Assembly: GCF_017347095.1 (NCBI RefSeq)
Contig: NZ_JADPRZ010000003.1
Location: 186,001-250,000 of the forward strand
Reading direction: 5' to 3'
Length of the DNA stretch: 64,000 nt
DNA from: Sporosarcina sp. E16_8
Lineage (GTDB): Bacteria > Bacillota > Bacilli > Bacillales_A > Planococcaceae
In this document: in pieces, positions 46,189 to 55,175 of the stretch
Layout: each line of letters opens with the position of its first letter
Position numbering within the stretch: position 1 is the stretch's first letter
Notes under the pieces: generated by a model
What the model was told of the DNA's origin: nothing
Seen by the model: the letters and a program-made list of their open reading frames with translations, nothing else
The model's database searches: none
Made by a program: the position numbers and the translations under genes

Positions 46189-47061
46189 ATGCTCGACGGG
46201 ATCAAATTCAAAAATATTTTTTTCATTATTCTCGGTGCTGCAATTTTCAGTTTCGGTCTCGTCCATTTTAATATTCAAAACGAACTTGCCGAAGGTGGTT
46301 TTACAGGAATAACGCTGATTCTCCTGTTCGCTTTCAAATGGGATCCAGCAATTATGAACCTTATTTTAAACATTCCAATGTTTATTATTGGTTGGAAGCT
46401 GTTAGGTAAAAAAGTGTTTGTCTATACAGTCATCGGCACAGTTGCTGTTTCTGTCTTCCTTAAAGTCTTCATGATTTATCAAATCGATATCCATCTAAAA
46501 GACGATATGTTCCTTGTTGCCTTGTTCGCAGGAGTATTTATTGGCATTGGGCTCGGTATCATCTTTAGATACGGTGGAACAACTGGCGGTGTAGATATTA
46601 TCGCACGTTTGGCCCACAAATACATCGGATGGAGTATGGGAAAAACAATGTTTCTATTCGATGCGCTTGTCATTCTCGTTTCATGGGCTGTCTATCTTGA
46701 CCACCGCTCGATGATGTACACGCTTGTTGCGCTGTTTGTTGGTGCCCGTGTCATCGACTTCGTTCAAGAGGGTGCATACGCAGCTAGGGGCGCTTTCATT
46801 ATCTCTGATTCGCAAGACGCGATCGCTACTAAAATCACACAAGAAATGGACCGCGGCGTCACCGTCTTCAGAGGCTACGGTCATTTCACAAAATCTGATC
46901 GCGAAATTCTCTATTGTGTCGTCGGAAGAAATGAAATTGTCCGTTTGAAAAACATCATCACGTCAGTCGATCCGCACGCCTTCGTTTCACTCACCGATGT
47001 TCACGACGTCATGGGGGAAGGCTTTACGCTGGATGAACAAAAACGGCCGCTTGAGCGATAA
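46189..47061 (+). CDS. YitT-family membrane protein with DUF2179 domain
   Basis: 290 residues. Five or six hydrophobic segments (e.g. FFIILGAAIFSFGLVHF; LFAGVFIGIGLGIIF) carrying EGGFTGITL and FRYGGTTGGVDIIARL, then a soluble C-terminal DUF2179 domain (AFIISDSQDAIATKITQEMDRGVTVFRGYG). Bacillus ypjC occupies this place. Transport substrate unknown. The ATG at 46189 lies about ten bases after AAAGG; a GTG three codons earlier is alternative. Confidence 0.9.
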   Translation: MLDGIKFKNIFFIILGAAIFSFGLVHFNIQNELAEGGFTGITLILLFAFKWDPAIMNLILNIPMFIIGWKLLGKKVFVYTVIGTVAVSVFLKVFMIYQIDIHLKDDMFLVALFAGVFIGIGLGIIFRYGGTTGGVDIIARLAHKYIGWSMGKTMFLFDALVILVSWAVYLDHRSMMYTLVALFVGARVIDFVQEGAYAARGAFIISDSQDAIATKITQEMDRGVTVFRGYGHFTKSDREILYCVVGRNEIVRLKNIITSVDPHAFVSLTDVHDVMGEGFTLDEQKRPLER

Positions 47062-47369
47062 GTAAAGCTGAAGCCGCCGTCTTAGTCCCTGCTTTAGATG
47101 AAGATTTTACACTTTCTTTCACGTCTGTTGATTGACCATTTTCTTGTATAAGATACTGGTCAGGTAGGCGCAAAAGTCTTCAATTGGACTAGTATCTTTT
47201 CGTCTCTCTGTTCAGCCAACAATTATTCCGAGGGACAAGGGTGGAACTGCAGTTCATTCCTACTTGGTAATCCTATTGTTAGTAGTTGCCTATCGCGTGC
47301 CCACAACGTTCAAGGGAAAACTGCAGTTGTTTTTAAAAAAAGAATAGAGGACTTTTCACAGTATTTACT

Positions 47370-47401
47370 AGTGCCCGAAGATACAATTTCGGGCACTTTT
47401 T
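47370..47401 (+). terminator. Intrinsic terminator downstream of the YitT gene
   Basis: AGTGCCCGAA with TTCGGGCACT, short loop, TTTTTC. About 310 bases after the YitT stop, so it ends either a long 3' UTR or an unannotated transcript from this gap. Confidence 0.85.
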
Positions 47402-47534
47402 CATTTTCTACAATGTGTTCCTTACTTACTTTTAGCAAAACCAAACTCGTTATCATGAAATAGCCTATAGAAATTAACACTTCCTTAAATTAAAAAAGAA
47501 AAATTATAAAGAAGGAGTTAGCAGCCATAATTGT

Positions 47535-47662
47535 ATCTTTTTCGGCCTTTTTCTAGATAAGAAGCCAACTATTTTCTCGTCACATAAAGCTTTAGCTCCC
47601 CGTGTAGCATTGCCTTTGGCGAGCGACGGATGAACGACAATCATACGATTACCGAAAAAGAT
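47535..47662. repeat. 128-base segment with 11-base terminal inverted repeats
   Basis: ATCTTTTTCGG at 47535-47545 is the exact reverse complement of CCGAAAAAGAT at 47652-47662. The interior contains GCATTGCCTTTGGCGAGCGACGGATGAACG. It may be a small non-autonomous element or decayed sequence; no transposase is present. Confidence 0.35.
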
Positions 47663-47765
47663 CTATAGAAACTATACGCGGAGCGCCTAGTGTTTGATTT
47701 AGTTGTTTTCTGGTCGCTGTTGCTTACTCAACACGTGTGACTTTCTTTTCTATTAAATATACCCG

Positions 47766-47807
47766 AAAAAAAATCCATCTCTCAAAATTCTGAGGACGGA
47801 TTTTTTT
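47766..47807. terminator. Terminator downstream of yugP
   Basis: AAATCCGTCCTCA with TGAGAGATGGATTT (two wobbles or mismatches) and T-runs on both sides; starts 8 bases after the yugP stop. Confidence 0.85.
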
Positions 47808-47814
47808 AATCTAC

Positions 47815-48489
47815 TTAGTCCCTGCCCCTAAAAATCAGGATAAGACGAACCAGTTCAAGTACTGCAACAGCAGTTGCTGCAACGTAAGTCATCGCCGCTG
47901 CGCTCAATACTTTTTTCGCGCTTTTTTCTTCTTCATTGCGAATAATACCAAGTGTAACAATCTGATTCATCGCACGTGTAGATGCGTTAAATTCAACCGG
48001 CAAAGTAACTACTTGAAACAGAACTCCGACTGCTAGCAGCGCGATACCGATTCCAAGCAAGGAATTCATGCTTGAGAAAATGATACCAATCATAATGAAA
48101 ACCCAAGATGCATTGGAAGTAATACTCGCGACTGGTGCTAAACGGTGACGGAAACGCAGAAATGAATAGGCTTCCTTATCCTGTATAGCATGACCGACTT
48201 CGTGTGCCGCAATTGCTGTTCCTGCGACAGATGCCTCACGGAAATTATGTGTGGATAATGCAATAATCTTCGTAAGCGGATTATAGTGATCAGTCAGAAA
48301 CCCTTGACTTTCAACTACTTGCACATTTTGTAATCCATTTTGATCAAGGATAAGACGCGCGACCTCCGCACCTGTCATTCCAGATGTAGAACGCACTTTA
48401 GAATACTTTTTGTATGTGCTTTTCACTTTGAATTGAGCGTAAAGTGGCAATGCTATAATTGCTGCTAAGTAAATCCAGAACATAGTCAA
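47815..48489 (-). CDS. yugP: Membrane zinc metallopeptidase YugP
   Basis: 224 residues of the PF04298 family. HEVGH zinc site (AIAAHEVGHAIQDKEAYSFL) between a leading hydrophobic segment and two or three more near residues 120-170 and 200-218. Substrate unknown. ATG at 48489 after GAGAGGAAG. Its place beside ypjA differs from B. subtilis, where yugP lies elsewhere. Confidence 0.9.
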   Translation of the reverse strand: MTMFWIYLAAIIALPLYAQFKVKSTYKKYSKVRSTSGMTGAEVARLILDQNGLQNVQVVESQGFLTDHYNPLTKIIALSTHNFREASVAGTAIAAHEVGHAIQDKEAYSFLRFRHRLAPVASITSNASWVFIMIGIIFSSMNSLLGIGIALLAVGVLFQVVTLPVEFNASTRAMNQIVTLGIIRNEEEKSAKKVLSAAAMTYVAATAVAVLELVRLILIFRGRD

Positions 48490-48554
48490 CTTCCTCTCTT
48501 TTCTCTATATGACTAATTCTATAACGGTCTCACTTCATCCGCAACTATTTACTA

Positions 48555-49154
48555 TTACCATATGACAGTGTTCGATCTCTTCTTCCATACCCAATAAGCA
48601 AGCAAAATGCAGGCGATGGATAACCAAAATGTGAAGTAACCGATATGATCCATATGTTTCATCAAATCCAGATAAATCGGCATTTGGCCATAAACATAAT
48701 CGATGACATCATTATGCAGTGTCCAAACTGCCGCAATCACAATATGGATAAGTGAAAACCTATACAATGGGCTGTACAATACTGCCTGAAGCGCCATCGC
48801 AAAATGGGAGCCGATAAGCATCCAACCCATCCATCCAATTGAACCTGTCTCGGCAAGCGTCAGGAGATTCATAACGACAGCCCATAAACCGTATTTAACA
48901 AGCGTTATAAGCGCGAGCGCTTCAATTAGCTTAAAGTTCCTACCGATTAGCCAGCCGATGATGGCAAGCGTGAAAAACAGGCTTGCCGTGGGACTATCCG
49001 GCACAAAAACCCAAAACTTTGGCTCCGTGATTTTAAGTTGCCACATATACCAATCATAGCCGAATACCGTGCCGCTCAAGTTAATAAATAACAGAATCCA
49101 AAGAAATGATTTATGAGATAGGACGAGCCAAATCTTCTGTATAAATAAACCCAT
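48555..49154 (-). CDS. ypjA: DUF1405 membrane protein YpjA
   Basis: 199 residues, about six hydrophobic helices (SFLWILLFINLSGTVFGYDWY; SLFFTLAIIGWLIG; YFTFWLSIACILLAYWVW). Conserved neighbour of qcrABC in Bacilli, function unknown. I use the ATG at 49154, five bases after GGAGAGG; a GTG two codons upstream overlaps that site. A terminator separates it from qcrC. Confidence 0.88.
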   Translation of the reverse strand: MGLFIQKIWLVLSHKSFLWILLFINLSGTVFGYDWYMWQLKITEPKFWVFVPDSPTASLFFTLAIIGWLIGRNFKLIEALALITLVKYGLWAVVMNLLTLAETGSIGWMGWMLIGSHFAMALQAVLYSPLYRFSLIHIVIAAVWTLHNDVIDYVYGQMPIYLDLMKHMDHIGYFTFWLSIACILLAYWVWKKRSNTVIW

Positions 49155-49198
49155 GGGCACCTCTCCAAAGTAACGTAATATGTATCAACAAAAGTTAA

Positions 49199-49243
49199 AA
49201 CGCCTGTTCAGCCCCGAAAAGCGCTGGAGTCTGGACGTGGAAT
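49199..49243. repeat. Fragment of the intergenic repeat family
   Basis: ACGCCTGTTCAGCCCCGAAAAGCGCTGGAGTCTGGACGTGG-like segment, matching the arms of the 27.6-27.8 kb repeats (AGCCCCGAAAAG and CTGGAGTCTAGACGTG) fused at a shorter distance. Confidence 0.6.
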
Positions 49244-49298
49244 ATCGTCTTTCGTAGATTATCCATATGCCTAGAACTATTTTATTTCCAAAGTAATA

Positions 49299-49329
49299 AA
49301 AAAAGAGTCAGTTTCCTGACTCTTTTTTG
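49299..49329. terminator. Terminator of qcrABC
   Basis: AAAAAAGAGTCAG-GAAA-CTGACTCTTTTTT; symmetrical A and T runs. Begins four bases after the qcrC stop on the minus strand. Confidence 0.95.
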
Positions 49330-49332
49330 TTA

Positions 49333-50097
49333 CTAGTTTTTCAAGCCTTCAATAAACTCGGCAAGTATTTGTAAATCTTCATCTGAGCCTTCCCAAGTTC
49401 CAGGAGGCATGTCGCCTTGTCCATCGTGCGCAATTGTCACGATTTCATCAGCAGTAAGACCTGTATTTACTAACGGCTTACCTAATCCACCCTGGAATGC
49501 ATCACCGTGACAACCAATACAGCTCGCCCCAGCGTAGATTTGATAGCCTTCAGATTCTGTGTCGAATTCAACTTCTTCAACAATCGCACCTTGTATTTTC
49601 TGTTTATCCCAGTCATGGTTCACGTATGATTCCCAAGTCAGGTAGAACAAAGCTGCGAATGAAAGAAGCATGAATGCAGTAGGAAGCGGACGTTTAAACG
49701 GACGGCGTTCCTTTGTAGTATCCATAAATGGAACAAGCATCAATGCGCCGAATGCTAGACCCGGCATGATAATAGCACCAATAATATTAAACGGTCCCGA
49801 AGCGAACTGATACTTCAACAATTGATACATAGATAGGAAATACCAGTCTGGAACCGGCATATACATCGTATCCGTCGGGTCCGCCTGACGTTCAAGCGGG
49901 GACGGATGAGCAACTGTCAATATTAAATATCCAATAAGGAAAACGGCACCAATCAGCCATTCTTTCAAGAGGAAGTTAGGCCAGAAGGCTTCCGTTTTAC
50001 CCGGATATTCTGAGTAATCTTTCGGGACGTTCGGCATCTTGTTATTAGCCTTAATGCGCGAATCTCCGACAAATTTCATCCCTTTTCCGCGTTGCAT
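49333..50097 (-). CDS. qcrC: Menaquinol:cytochrome c reductase, cytochrome b/c subunit
   Basis: 254 residues. Fusion of subunit IV (membrane helices with PVPDWYFLSMYQLLKY) and a C-terminal cytochrome c domain whose heme is bound by C193-x-x-C196-H197 (CIGCH). The c domain faces outside. Starts MQRGKGMKFVGDSR as in Bacillus. Last gene of qcrA-qcrB-qcrC. Confidence 0.97.
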   Translation of the reverse strand: MQRGKGMKFVGDSRIKANNKMPNVPKDYSEYPGKTEAFWPNFLLKEWLIGAVFLIGYLILTVAHPSPLERQADPTDTMYMPVPDWYFLSMYQLLKYQFASGPFNIIGAIIMPGLAFGALMLVPFMDTTKERRPFKRPLPTAFMLLSFAALFYLTWESYVNHDWDKQKIQGAIVEEVEFDTESEGYQIYAGASCIGCHGDAFQGGLGKPLVNTGLTADEIVTIAHDGQGDMPPGTWEGSDEDLQILAEFIEGLKN

Positions 50098-50138
50098 AAT
50101 GTCCCCTCCTTTTTAAAATCGTTGGACTGCATTAAATC

Positions 50139-50813
50139 TTATAGCGGTCCTGAAATACCTTGTCTTCTGATCATGATAAAGTGTGCTGCAAGCAACCCAA
50201 GCAAAGCAGCCGGTAAGAAGAATACATGAATCGCAAAGAATCGTGTTAATGTTTGTGCACCAAGAATCGTTGAGTCTCCTGCAAGGAGCACTTTAATTGA
50301 TTCACCGATGAACGGAACTGAAGCCGCAATTTCAATTCCTACTTTCGTAGCGAACAATGCTTTCATGTCCCATGGTAATAGATATCCAGTGAAACCAAGG
50401 CCGAGCATGACGCCGAAGATCATTACCCCGACAACCCAGTTAAGTTCACGTGGTTTCTTATAAGAGCCTGTAAAGAATACACGCAGCGTATGTAGGAACA
50501 TCATAACGATAACAAGTGACGCTCCCCAGTGGTGCATCCCACGCACAATTTCACCGAATGCTACTTCATTTTGAAGGTAATAAACGGATTTCCATGCATT
50601 TTCAATGTCCGGTGTGTAATACATTGTAAGGAACATACCAGAAAGAATCTGGATGACAGTAATAAAGAATGTCAGTCCTCCGAAACAATAGATGAATGCA
50701 GAAAAGTGATGTGCAGGGTTTACGTGCTCAGGTACTTCGTGGTCAGCGATATCCCGCCAAATCGGGGTGATATCCAACCGTTCGTCAACCCAATCATAAA
50801 TTTTATTTAGCAC
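50139..50813 (-). CDS. qcrB: Menaquinol:cytochrome c reductase, cytochrome b6 subunit
   Basis: 224 residues, four transmembrane helices with the b-heme His pairs (MHHWGASLVIVMMFLHTLRVF; FFAIHVFFLPAALLGLLAAHFI) and YLLPWD. Oxidises menaquinol. 23 bases after qcrA and 41 before qcrC. Confidence 0.97.
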   Translation of the reverse strand: MLNKIYDWVDERLDITPIWRDIADHEVPEHVNPAHHFSAFIYCFGGLTFFITVIQILSGMFLTMYYTPDIENAWKSVYYLQNEVAFGEIVRGMHHWGASLVIVMMFLHTLRVFFTGSYKKPRELNWVVGVMIFGVMLGLGFTGYLLPWDMKALFATKVGIEIAASVPFIGESIKVLLAGDSTILGAQTLTRFFAIHVFFLPAALLGLLAAHFIMIRRQGISGPL

Positions 50814-50836
50814 TTCGGTCGTACCCCCTTACATTT

Positions 50837-51340
50837 TTAAACTAATGTGTTCGGTTTTGTTTTTCCAAGATACACGAATCCGTCTTCGACTTTCACGTCA
50901 AATTCGTCAAGCGGTCCGAGCGGTGGTGTTCCTTTTACGTTCTCACCATTTTTCATATAACGTCCTGCGTGACATGGACAGAAAAATTGGTCTGAATGGT
51001 TTTCATCGCCGCCCCAGTTCACCGTACAACCAAGGTGTTTACAAACAGGAGAAAGCGCGATGACCGTATCGCCTTCTCTATAAACCCAAGCAGTGTTTGA
51101 CACGTCAGATTTATACCAGGCATCTTTGCGATCTTTGATAGTGAAATCGACACGAACCGGCATTTCCGTAAGCTCATCGAATTTTTGCGGAGTTAGGATG
51201 TAGTCTCCTTCATCTTTCTTCTGCAAGACAGGGTCGATTGCAAAACGGACCATCGGCATCAACATACCTGAAGCCATGAATCCACCAACACCCATAAGTG
51301 TATAACTCATGAATTGGCGTCTTGACACTTTCTTGCTCAT
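50837..51340 (-). CDS. qcrA: Rieske iron-sulfur subunit
   Basis: 167 residues. Twin-arginine signal SRRQFM followed by a hydrophobic anchor; [2Fe-2S] ligands C100, H102, C121 and H124, with the disulfide pair C105/C123 (CKHLGC, CPCH). Passes electrons from menaquinol to the c heme outside the membrane. ATG at 51340 after GAGGAGGG. Confidence 0.97.
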   Translation of the reverse strand: MSKKVSRRQFMSYTLMGVGGFMASGMLMPMVRFAIDPVLQKKDEGDYILTPQKFDELTEMPVRVDFTIKDRKDAWYKSDVSNTAWVYREGDTVIALSPVCKHLGCTVNWGGDENHSDQFFCPCHAGRYMKNGENVKGTPPLGPLDEFDVKVEDGFVYLGKTKPNTLV

Positions 51341-51397
51341 TATTTTCCCTCCTCTTACTTAAAGGTCAGTCCAACGGACATTCTTTTGCTAATTGTA

Positions 51398-51425
51398 ATA
51401 CTAGGACATATCTATGATATATCAA
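51398..51425 (-). promoter_or_regulatory. Possible qcr promoter
   Basis: TTGATA (51420-51425) and TAGTAT (51398-51403), 16-base spacer, 58 bases before qcrA. Confidence 0.45.
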
Positions 51426-51487
51426 TACTAAAGGAAATTCAATCCTGCTTTCCGAACCGATGAAAGTTTGTGAACAAATATCGAATT

Positions 51488-51937
51488 TTATTGCTCCGAC
51501 CACTTTTCCATGAAGCGTGGTAAGGCTTGTCGAAGTTGATCCTCAATAATGGTTTTTCTTAATTGTGGATCCATGTTTTCAAGCGGAATCGACGGCAGCC
51601 AGATTACTTCACCATCTACTTTAATGCTTGTCCAGGCAGAGTCAGTCGTCAAGAAGAAAACGTGTTTAAATGGGGCTACCGAGAGGTCGCGGGATAGCGT
51701 TGCAGCCATCTCCGTCAAATCCGTTGACGTCGTATAAGCAAATGGTGGCATCAGCATCATACGCCCTTTGAATTGCGTTTCAATGAACATCGTAAGATGC
51801 ATCAGAAACTCTGAAGATGACGCACTTCTTTTCATATCCCCCGGCGTTGTCTCTACTTTAAGTAAGGGTACAATAAGTGTATCGATATATTCTATCTGTT
51901 GCAAATATGTATCCATATCTTGTGCAGTCCAGTTCAT
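51488..51937 (-). CDS. ypiF: DUF2487 protein YpiF
   Basis: 149 residues of the DUF2487 family, regularly just upstream of qcrA in Bacilli. No signal, membrane segment or known motif; function unknown. MNWTAQDMDTYLQQIEYIDTLIVPL matches the family start. ATG at 51937 follows AGGAGG. Confidence 0.87.
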   Translation of the reverse strand: MNWTAQDMDTYLQQIEYIDTLIVPLLKVETTPGDMKRSASSSEFLMHLTMFIETQFKGRMMLMPPFAYTTSTDLTEMAATLSRDLSVAPFKHVFFLTTDSAWTSIKVDGEVIWLPSIPLENMDPQLRKTIIEDQLRQALPRFMEKWSEQ

Positions 51938-51993
51938 TGCAAAATTACCTCCTTGAAAAATCAGTAAAGGACTCCACCAAATTGGGGGAGTCG

Positions 51994-52545
51994 TTAGTTC
52001 TTCGATACCTTCATGTCATTCAACAGTGCAGATAATGCGATAAACCGTTCCTTGTCATTTGTGTCAAGGGCTTCATCTACTCTTTTCATAAGCATATCAA
52101 CGGTCATCAAAGCAGCACTTTCCTCAAGCAATTTCTCGGCAATTTCTCGGTCACCCTCGCTTACTTGTAAATAATCCGGAAGAAAAGGGTTTTCCTCCCG
52201 AACACTTGCATATTCCGGACAAGTATGGCTGTTCGAAAAATTAAGTTGTATATACATCTTATCATCTGGATGAAGTCTTAAATCATGGAACGATTTCTCG
52301 GCATCAGCGGTCATTAAGTTCCCTTTATAAAAGCGGAACGGAATGCTCTCTGAACCAGTCGTTGACATCACCATTGCCCTTGGACAGTAATGTGCTTCAT
52401 CCGTAAAGTGAACGTTTTGTAGTAGTTGTTCATGGCTAAGAAGGTAATTTAAAATCCACACACATTCACGGCGCTTCAATTTGTAGCGCTTTAAGAACCA
52501 TCGCACAAAGTCCTTTTTAGCAGCGACAGGAACCATGGCCGTCAT
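51994..52545 (-). CDS. ypiB: UPF0302/IDEAL-domain protein YpiB
   Basis: 183 residues. UPF0302 domain (FVRWFLKRYKLKRRECVWILNYLL) followed by a C-terminal IDEAL-type helix (VDEALDTNDKERFIALSALL). Function unknown. I place the start at ATG 52545 after GAGGAGGT; upstream codons are inside ypiA. One base separates it from the ypiA stop. Confidence 0.9.
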   Translation of the reverse strand: MTAMVPVAAKKDFVRWFLKRYKLKRRECVWILNYLLSHEQLLQNVHFTDEAHYCPRAMVMSTTGSESIPFRFYKGNLMTADAEKSFHDLRLHPDDKMYIQLNFSNSHTCPEYASVREENPFLPDYLQVSEGDREIAEKLLEESAALMTVDMLMKRVDEALDTNDKERFIALSALLNDMKVSKN

Positions 52546-52546
52546 G

Positions 52547-53812
52547 TCACACCTCCTCGTCATTTTGTGCTTCCAGAAAAGCTCTCCAATTCTCATCGTC
52601 AGGATCAATCTCAACCAATTCTTTGACTATTTTGAGGGCTTCATCACGTTTTCCTTCTTCAAGCAGGAATTTGGCGAAGTTCCCAAGAAAATCGTGGTCA
52701 TCCTTCATCCCAATATATGCCTTACCATAGGATGTGTATGCATCGTCATATTGTTCTTCACGTTCGTACGCATAGGCCATAAACGCATCCAATAAAGGAA
52801 TGTCGACTTGATTATCTTGTGAGTACGTAAGTAGATCGAGCAATTCAGGGCTTTGTTCTCTCTCATTGTACAGCGACGCAAGCGTAATAAGTGCATCAAT
52901 GTATTCGGGATCGAGTGCCAATGCTTCTTTCAAATGTTCTTCCGCTTTTTCTGGAATACCTAATTTCAATGCTGATTTCCCAGCGGTCAATTGCAGTTCC
53001 TTATCAAATTCGTCTCTGCGGATTCCGTCTTTGAACATGTCGTAAGCTCTTTGGTCCTCACCTAATACTGACAAAGACTGTCCTGCCAGCATATAGGCAG
53101 AAAAATAATCTGGATCCATTTCAATTAAATCGTCGAGCAATGTGACCGCTCTTTCTGCATTGCCACTTTGGAAGTAGGCAAATGCCGCCCCGAAAAGTGT
53201 ATCTGGCAAGGTATTATCTTGTAGCATTTCTTCGTAGTAAGGTATTGCTTCTTCATAAGCAGCACCTGCGCTATATGTTTCCGCAAGCCTAGAAACAATG
53301 CGAATGCCGCCGATTTCATCCGTTTCATCATTCAAATCAAGATACATCCGTGTAGCCTCTCCGTACTTCCCAGAATCAAGGAGCAATTCCGCATACGCAA
53401 ACCGAATGACGGGCTCTTCCGGTACAAGTTCATGAGCTTCCTTAATCTTCGAAAGAGCTGCTTCTGCCATTCCGGACATCTGGTAATAATCCGCTAACGC
53501 TAAAAGCGCTTGAACATACTCCTCGTCTTCCGGACCCACATCGGTGAGAAGAAGAAGCGCTTCATCCTCTTCCCCAAGCTCAAGTAATGTACCGGCACGA
53601 TCAATTTTCAACTGGGCCTCATCTGGTAAATGAAGTCGCAGCGTTTCAAAAAGACGATCAGCCTCTCCCATGAATCCGTAACTAGCAAATAAATCTGCCG
53701 CTTCATAGAGCAAATCAAAATCGGTCGACCCCGTTAACTGATCAATGACACCGGTGAGTACTTCTACATCACCTTCTAAAATAGTTCGTTCAATTTCTTC
53801 TAACTGTCCCAT
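52547..53812 (-). CDS. ypiA: TPR-repeat protein YpiA
   Basis: 421 residues of tandem 34-residue tetratricopeptide repeats (e.g. AEEHLKEALALDPEYIDALITLASLY). Cytosolic scaffold; no enzyme domain. Acidic. ATG at 53812. Upstream partner of ypiB in a conserved pair between aroA and qcr. Function unknown. Confidence 0.9.
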   Translation of the reverse strand: MGQLEEIERTILEGDVEVLTGVIDQLTGSTDFDLLYEAADLFASYGFMGEADRLFETLRLHLPDEAQLKIDRAGTLLELGEEDEALLLLTDVGPEDEEYVQALLALADYYQMSGMAEAALSKIKEAHELVPEEPVIRFAYAELLLDSGKYGEATRMYLDLNDETDEIGGIRIVSRLAETYSAGAAYEEAIPYYEEMLQDNTLPDTLFGAAFAYFQSGNAERAVTLLDDLIEMDPDYFSAYMLAGQSLSVLGEDQRAYDMFKDGIRRDEFDKELQLTAGKSALKLGIPEKAEEHLKEALALDPEYIDALITLASLYNEREQSPELLDLLTYSQDNQVDIPLLDAFMAYAYEREEQYDDAYTSYGKAYIGMKDDHDFLGNFAKFLLEEGKRDEALKIVKELVEIDPDDENWRAFLEAQNDEEV

Positions 53813-53850
53813 ATTTTCACCTGAACTTTCAAAATGTATACATCAAGCTG

Positions 53851-55161
53851 TTATCGTTTTACATTTATCGAAACAACGAGCTTTTCCAAGTCCCTGAAAA
53901 ATCCTGGATATGAAATAGCTATGCACGACGGATCTTCAATTTGAATTGGATCTAACGCGACAAGTGCTGCAATTGCCGCCATCATGCCTAATCTATGATC
54001 ACCGTAAGAATCAAGTGTGCCACCTGAGAGTTCCGTAGGTCCATGAATGATCATCCCATCGTCCGTCGCTTCGATATTTGCTCCCAACTTTTTCAACTCT
54101 GATGTTACTGCGGCAATTCTATCTGTCTCTTTGACCCGTAGTTCCCCGGCGTCTTTGATAACTGTTGTTCCTTCTGCCTGCGTTGCGAGCAAAGCGATAA
54201 CAGGCAGCTCATCGATGAGCCTTGGTATTAAGTCACCGCTGATTTCAGTACCATGCAATCCTTCGTAGGATACTTTTACAGTACCATACGGTTCGCCGGC
54301 TCCGTTAACTTCTTCAAGGATTTCAACACATGCACCCATATTCGTAAGCACATCCAATATCCCTGTCCTTGTAGGATTAAGCCCGACATTCGTAAACGTA
54401 ACAGAACTTCCCTTAATCATTGCAGCTGCAGCCATGAAGAAGGCAGCTGATGAAATATCACCTGGCACTAACACATTCTTGCCCCGGAGCATATTTCCGC
54501 CCTTGACACTAACGTTAGTTCCATCCACCTGAACTTCTGCTCCAAATTGAAGTAGCATACGTTCAGTATGATCGCGCGAAACTGTCTTCTCACTAATAAC
54601 AGTTGTCCCTTCCGCATTCAAACCAGCAAACAGAATAGCCGATTTTACTTGAGCGCTGGCAACAGGCATGTCGTATTCTATTGCAGAAAGCGGTCCACCC
54701 GTAATGGTAAGCGGTAGTAGATTGCCATCTGGTTCTCCTACTACAGAAGCCCCCATGGACGACAAGGGTAGTGTAACTCTATTCATTGGACGCTTTGACA
54801 GCGATTCATCTCCTGTCAAAACGGACTTGATAGTTGAGCCTGCGAGTATTCCAAGCATTAGACGTGCTGTCGTCCCTGAATTACCTGCATAAAGATCCTC
54901 AGAAGGCGTTTGCCATCCTTGCATTCCAGGGCTATCTACTGATACGTTAGTGCCATCCCTTTCAATTGATACGCCGAGTTGTCGAAAAATATCAATTGTT
55001 CGCAGGCAATCTTCTCCGTCCAAGAATCCGGTAATTTGCGTTTTACCTTCAGCGATGGAACCGAGCATCACAGCCCGGTGCGATATCGATTTATCACCTG
55101 GAACTACCACATTACCCTTCAATTTTGGTTTATTGAACTCCACTAGTTTCGTCTCCACCAA
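53851..55161 (-). CDS. aroA: 3-phosphoshikimate 1-carboxyvinyltransferase (EPSP synthase)
   Basis: Sixth step of the shikimate pathway. 436 residues; GDKSISHRAVMLGSIAEG near the start, GNSGTTARLMLG, SKRPM and YGDHRLGMMAA. The start has no ATG: TTG at 55161 lies six bases after GGGGGG and is preferred; GTG 55158 is alternative and TTG 55179 lacks a site. It is named aroE in B. subtilis. Overlaps or abuts the tyrA end. Confidence 0.95.
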   Translation of the reverse strand: MVETKLVEFNKPKLKGNVVVPGDKSISHRAVMLGSIAEGKTQITGFLDGEDCLRTIDIFRQLGVSIERDGTNVSVDSPGMQGWQTPSEDLYAGNSGTTARLMLGILAGSTIKSVLTGDESLSKRPMNRVTLPLSSMGASVVGEPDGNLLPLTITGGPLSAIEYDMPVASAQVKSAILFAGLNAEGTTVISEKTVSRDHTERMLLQFGAEVQVDGTNVSVKGGNMLRGKNVLVPGDISSAAFFMAAAAMIKGSSVTFTNVGLNPTRTGILDVLTNMGACVEILEEVNGAGEPYGTVKVSYEGLHGTEISGDLIPRLIDELPVIALLATQAEGTTVIKDAGELRVKETDRIAAVTSELKKLGANIEATDDGMIIHGPTELSGGTLDSYGDHRLGMMAAIAALVALDPIQIEDPSCIAISYPGFFRDLEKLVVSINVKR

Positions 55162-55175
55162 GAAAAGCCCCCCAT

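Larger units (their letters stand above)
47062..47814. other. 753-base gap without a supported gene
   Basis: No open frame with coding character. It holds a plus-strand terminator at 47370, an inverted-repeat-bounded segment at 47535-47662, and a bidirectional terminator next to yugP. Near 47242 AGGGTGGAAC resembles a T-box core but lacks the rest. A palindromic AACTGCAGTT occurs twice (about 47249 and 47320). In Bacillus ypjB would lie in this region; I see no trace of it. Confidence 0.6.

Noticed and set aside
46024..46278. 84-codon minus-strand frame overlapping the mazG-like and YitT gene starts
   Set aside because: Out of frame with both real genes and covers the divergent promoter interval; no family features.
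47236..47275. T-box-like word AGGGTGGAAC in the gap after the YitT gene
   Set aside because: The core diverges after ten bases (TGCAG instead of CGCGG), the downstream terminator is over 100 bases away, no Stem I is visible, and no aminoacyl-tRNA synthetase or amino-acid gene follows.
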